Source: DATKIY01 sp963726755 (GTDB lineage: Bacteria; Actinomycetota; Actinomycetes; JAHEKZ01). From it: a stretch of DNA of 64,000 bases. This document shows, one piece after another, positions 60,715-64,000 of this stretch (within the stretch, counting starts at the first letter, position 1; every line of letters begins with the position of its first letter). The stretch is from the NCBI GenBank assembly GCA_963726755.1, contig CAVSDB010000002.1:294673-358672 (forward strand), given 5' to 3'. The translations under genes were made by a program, and so were the position numbers. The notes beneath the pieces were generated by a model that was not told where the DNA came from, ran no database searches, and was given only the letters and a program-made list of their open reading frames with translations.

Positions 60715-61598
60715 GACCGTGGGTACTTCTCGGGTTCGGCCAGGAATCGATCGCGGCAGGGAACGCAACAGAAGTAGACCCGCTCGTCACCGATGTCGGC
60801 GAACACCGCGTCGTCCCTGATCGTGACCGTCATGCCACAGACGGGGTCGACAGCGAACTCTTGCGTCACGGTTACCTGGGACTCGAAGGCTCGCGGGGCA
60901 GTTGGACGCTCAGCGATGATTTGAGCGAGCACTGACAACGCGATTTCGCTCGCGGTCTTGGCCCCGATGTTGAGTCCGGCGGGCGTATGAATGCGTGCCT
61001 TCTCGTCGTCGGTCAGGTCAAGGGACTCCAGCACCGCACGACCACGCTTCGGGCTAGCGATCAACCCGACGTAGGGCACACCGGCTCGCACTGCATCGAT
61101 CAACGTCGCTTCTTCGTCTTTGCCGTGGGACGCGACGAGTACCGCGTCGGCAACAGTGACGTCCTCAGCGCTGAACAACTTCGTTTCGTAGCCAAGCGAT
61201 GCCGCAACCTCACCCATGGCCAAGGCGATCGGGCTCTCTCCCAGCACGCTGACTAGCGGTGCGGGAAGGACCGGTTCGAGAAAGATCTCCAACGTGCCTC
61301 CCGACAAGCAGGGATTGTGTACCACCGTTTTACCGGACTGGTCTGCCTCAGGGTTCGGGACGATCCGCAGCAGCATCGAGTTTCCGGACTGAAGCAAAGA
61401 CAATCCCTGAAAGCGGACGGTCGACTCAGCACACTGACCACCGACGAAACCCTCGATGCTGCCATCGGGAAGCACCAGAGCTTCGTCACCCGGTTTGGCA
61501 GACGTCGGCTTCTCTGCAAGAACCACCCGCGCATGCACGAACGGGACGCGGCTAGAGCGCAGCGTCTCAACCCGTTCGTGCAGCGTCGGTGTGGTCAT
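60711..61598 (-). CDS. XdhC/CoxI family maturation protein with C-terminal YHS domain
   Basis: 295 residues. The N-terminal XdhC_CoxI domain (KPGDEALVLPDGSIEGFVGGQCAESTV) and the Rossmann domain (IALAMGEVAASLGYETKLFSAED, VASHGKDEEATLIDAVRAGVPYVGLIASPKRG, HTPAGLNIGAKTASEIALSVLAQII) are complete. A YHS metal-binding domain is fused at the end (VDPVCGMTV...VYFCCVPCRDRFL). XdhC proteins handle the sulfurated Mo cofactor for insertion into the large subunit. The YHS domain might bring copper for the Mo-Cu centre; that is a hypothesis. It starts 11 bases after the coxL stop. Confidence 0.92.
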   Translation of the reverse strand: MTTPTLHERVETLRSSRVPFVHARVVLAEKPTSAKPGDEALVLPDGSIEGFVGGQCAESTVRFQGLSLLQSGNSMLLRIVPNPEADQSGKTVVHNPCLSGGTLEIFLEPVLPAPLVSVLGESPIALAMGEVAASLGYETKLFSAEDVTVADAVLVASHGKDEEATLIDAVRAGVPYVGLIASPKRGRAVLESLDLTDDEKARIHTPAGLNIGAKTASEIALSVLAQIIAERPTAPRAFESQVTVTQEFAVDPVCGMTVTIRDDAVFADIGDERVYFCCVPCRDRFLAEPEKYPRS

Positions 61599-61609
61599 GT
61601 GGCTCCCGG

Positions 61610-64000
61610 CTACTCAACTGCCATGTCAGTACGGATCGGCCGTCCCTGAATCGCTCGCCAGACGTTCGCCGGAGTTAGCGGCATGTCTGCGTGACGAACG
61701 CCAAACGGCGAGATGGCATCGACGACTGCATTGACAATGGCTGCCGGTGAACCAACGGTCGCGGACTCTCCCACGCCCTTGGCGCCGATCGGGTGATGCG
61801 GCGACGGCGTCACAGTCTCACCAAGCTCCCAATCAGGGCACTCGAGCGACGTCGGAATCAGGTAGTCCATGAACGATCCACCGAGGTTGTTGCCATCCTC
61901 GTCGAACGCAATGACCTGCATCAGTGCCATACCGACGCCTTCAGCCAGTCCACCGTGGACCTGACCCTCGACGATCATCGGATTGATGCGCACTCCGCAG
62001 TCGTCCACTGCGATGAACCTTCGCACCTTGACCTGTCCAGTGCCAGCGTCAACGTCGACGACGCAGATGTAACAGCCGTAGGGATACGTGAGGTTCGGCG
62101 GGTTGTAGACAACCTGTGCATCAAGGTGACCCTCGACGCCCTCAGGTAACTCAAGTGCGCCGTGAGCGTCCATCGCAATCTCTTGGATCGTCTTACCGCG
62201 CTCCTTGTCACCTTTGACGTACCAGCGCCCGAGCTCCCACTCGAGGTCGTCAGGTGAGCATTCGAGCGCAGCAGCCGCGATCAACCGCGCCTTGTCGCGC
62301 ACTCGTCGGGCGACAACTGCCGCAGCAGCACCAGACACCGGCGTTGAGCGAGACCCGTACGTACCGAGTCCGAACGGTGTGTTATCGGTGTCTCCGTGAA
62401 TCACCTCGATGTCCTCGGGAGGGATTCCCAGCTCATGGCTGACGATTTGGGCGAATGTCGTTTCGTGTCCCTGGCCCTGCGACTGAACCGAGATCCGCAC
62501 TTGTGCCTTGCCCGTCGGATGCACGCGCAGGTCACAGCCATCGGCCATGCCGAGACCAAGGATGTCCATGTGCTTGCGCGGACCGGCGCCAACACCTTCG
62601 GTGAAGAACGAGATACCGATTCCCATGTACTCGCCCTTGGCCCGCTTCTCGGCCTGCTCGCGGCGCAACTCGTCGTAGCCCGCGATCTCCATAGCAACGC
62701 GCATCGTCTTCGCGTAGTCCCCGGAGTCGTACTCCCAACCAGTCGGAGTCGTGTACGGGAATTGCTCGGGACGCAGCAGGTTCTTCAACCGCAACTCGGC
62801 TGGGTCCATCTGCAGTTCGGCCGCCAAACAATCGACGATCCGTTCGATTACATAGGCGGCCTCAGTGATACGGAACGAGCAGGCGTAAGCAACACCGCCT
62901 GGTGCCTTGTTCGTGTAGACCGCCCTTACTGTGCAGTGCGCTGCCGGGTAGTCGTACGAGCCGGTGAAGATATGGAAGAACCCTGCTGGGTACTTCGTCG
63001 GCTGGGCGACCGCATTAAACGCACCATGATCGGCGAGGACATCGACCTTCACCGCGAGGATCTTGCCGTCGCGCGTCGAGGCGATGGACGCCTTCATGTG
63101 ATAGTCGCGAGCGAATCCTGTCGACATTAAGTTCTCGCTGCGGTCCTCCATCCACTTCACCGGCTTGCCGGTGACGATGGAGCCAACCACCGAGCAGACG
63201 TAACCAGGGTAGATCGGAACCTTGTTCCCGAACCCGCCACCGATGTCTGGGCTGATGACCTGGATCTTGTGTTCAGGTAATCCTGCGACCAGGGCATAGA
63301 CGGTGCGGTGTGCATGGGGAGCCTGTGAGGTGGTCCAGAGCGTGAGCTTTCCGGTCACTGGATCCATGTGCGCGACGGATCCGCAGGTCTCCATGGGTGC
63401 CGGGTGTACGCGCGGATAGAGGATGTCCTGCTCGACCACGACCTCAGCCGATGCAAACGCCGCGTCGGTGTCTTCTTTGTTCCCCGACTCCCAGTCATAG
63501 ATGAAGTTGTTCGTCTGCCCCTCTTTGTCGTCACGGATAACGGGGGCTGAGGGATCCATGGCCTTCTTAGCATCCATCACTGGCGGCAGGGCTTCGTAGT
63601 CAACTTCAATCAACTCAAGGGCATCGCGAGCGATGTACTTCGTGTCGGCGACGACGAACGCGACCTCTTGGCCCTGGAACCGCACCTTGTCAGTGGCAAG
63701 GACGGCCTGAGTGTCGTAAGACAGGGTCGGCATCCATGCCAGTCCGAGTCCAGCGAGCGTCTCACCAGTGATGACGGCGCGCACGCCCGGCAGCGCTTCG
63801 GCCGCCGAGGTGTCGACCGAGTTAATTTTCGCGTGCGCGTAGGGGCTTCGCAGTATGGCGCTGTGAAGCATGCCCGGCAGGTTGACGTCGTCGACGTAGT
63901 TGCCCTCACCACGGACGAACCGAACGTCTTCCTTGCGCTGCATCCGGCCGAAGCCGATGGGGTTGCCGGCGGCGCTGAGAGGAGCGGCTTCGGTGGTCAT
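61610..64000 (-). CDS. coxL: Aerobic carbon monoxide dehydrogenase large subunit, form I
   Basis: Molybdenum-copper subunit of 796 residues that oxidises CO with water to CO2. The form I signature AYxCSFR is present as AYACSFR at residues 371-377, with the copper-binding Cys374. Other active-site parts are GGGFGNK, the QGQGHETTFAQIVSHELG segment and GVGES with the catalytic Glu745. The ATG is the last codon at the window edge (63998-64000), so the CDS is complete, but upstream coxM, coxS and the promoter are outside. Form I distinguishes true CO dehydrogenases from form II relatives (AYRGAGR). Confidence 0.95.
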   Translation of the reverse strand: MTTEAAPLSAAGNPIGFGRMQRKEDVRFVRGEGNYVDDVNLPGMLHSAILRSPYAHAKINSVDTSAAEALPGVRAVITGETLAGLGLAWMPTLSYDTQAVLATDKVRFQGQEVAFVVADTKYIARDALELIEVDYEALPPVMDAKKAMDPSAPVIRDDKEGQTNNFIYDWESGNKEDTDAAFASAEVVVEQDILYPRVHPAPMETCGSVAHMDPVTGKLTLWTTSQAPHAHRTVYALVAGLPEHKIQVISPDIGGGFGNKVPIYPGYVCSVVGSIVTGKPVKWMEDRSENLMSTGFARDYHMKASIASTRDGKILAVKVDVLADHGAFNAVAQPTKYPAGFFHIFTGSYDYPAAHCTVRAVYTNKAPGGVAYACSFRITEAAYVIERIVDCLAAELQMDPAELRLKNLLRPEQFPYTTPTGWEYDSGDYAKTMRVAMEIAGYDELRREQAEKRAKGEYMGIGISFFTEGVGAGPRKHMDILGLGMADGCDLRVHPTGKAQVRISVQSQGQGHETTFAQIVSHELGIPPEDIEVIHGDTDNTPFGLGTYGSRSTPVSGAAAAVVARRVRDKARLIAAAALECSPDDLEWELGRWYVKGDKERGKTIQEIAMDAHGALELPEGVEGHLDAQVVYNPPNLTYPYGCYICVVDVDAGTGQVKVRRFIAVDDCGVRINPMIVEGQVHGGLAEGVGMALMQVIAFDEDGNNLGGSFMDYLIPTSLECPDWELGETVTPSPHHPIGAKGVGESATVGSPAAIVNAVVDAISPFGVRHADMPLTPANVWRAIQGRPIRTDMAVE

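Overview
The window looks like a chromosomal segment of a GC-rich, free-living member of the Actinomycetota (class Actinomycetia). It carries the actinobacterial ribosomal protein bL37, a SigR/RsrA thiol-stress pair, a biotin operon with the actinobacterial auxiliary protein BsaP, an F420-type luciferase-family oxidoreductase, and many genes whose start codon sits exactly six bases after a TANNNT box, the signature of leaderless transcripts. The order bL37 - rsrA - sigR - hydrolase - SRAP - aroA - rsgA - hisN resembles mycobacterial and streptomycete chromosomes. No tRNA, rRNA, CRISPR array, phage or insertion sequence was found.

Layout. 1-7 kb: bL37, rsrA-sigR with a perfect SigR promoter, SRAP protein, aroA-rsgA-hisN, a polytopic membrane protein and a CBS-pair protein. 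7-11 kb: MMPL transporter, pirin, homocysteine S-methyltransferase-like protein. 11-17 kb: a tightly coupled operon bioB-bsaP-bioA-bioF-bioD-P450, whose P450 lacks the usual ExxR motif. 17-21 kb: aldolase, YihY, FAD oxidoreductase, GNAT. 21-31 kb: the most unusual part. A leftward operon encodes an unknown 162-aa protein, a membrane protein with a duplicated domain, a Dyp-type peroxidase and a small catalase-like hemoprotein; downstream lie a winged-helix/subtilisin protein and a large hydrolase. The divergent arm encodes a cyclooxygenase/alpha-dioxygenase-like hemoprotein. This resembles a fatty-acid oxygenation (oxylipin-like) locus. 31-40.6 kb: VOC protein, LLM oxidoreductase, citryl-CoA lyase-like protein, acyl-CoA ligase, DHA2 exporter, then a light-response locus: a CarH/LitR-type MerR-B12 regulator divergent from GGPP synthase and photolyase, with isopentenyl-diphosphate isomerase. 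40.6-43.4 kb: an arsenic operon (acr3, arsC, small ORF, arsI/cadI) divergent from arsR. 43.5-51.9 kb: CPA1 antiporter, ECF sigma factor with paired promoters, PRC/MgtE-N-like protein plus an NRAMP-related transporter with an altered metal site, amidohydrolase-TetR. 52-56 kb: a large secreted subtilase and a repeat-bearing spacer. 56-64 kb: an operon starting with a form I carbon monoxide dehydrogenase large subunit (AYACSFR motif), then an XdhC-YHS fusion, MoxR ATPase, CoxE-type VWA protein, ferredoxin reductase, methyltransferase and peroxiredoxin. CoxM and CoxS probably lie just beyond 64000.

Many genes are split by single-base frameshifts, very densely between 31.4 and 45.3 kb and often in conserved housekeeping genes (bL37, aldolase, isoprenoid enzymes). 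The arsenic operon inside that zone is intact. This pattern fits uncorrected indel errors in a draft or metagenome assembly better than decay. Where both fragments match one family, the entry below gives the whole gene span and notes the break.
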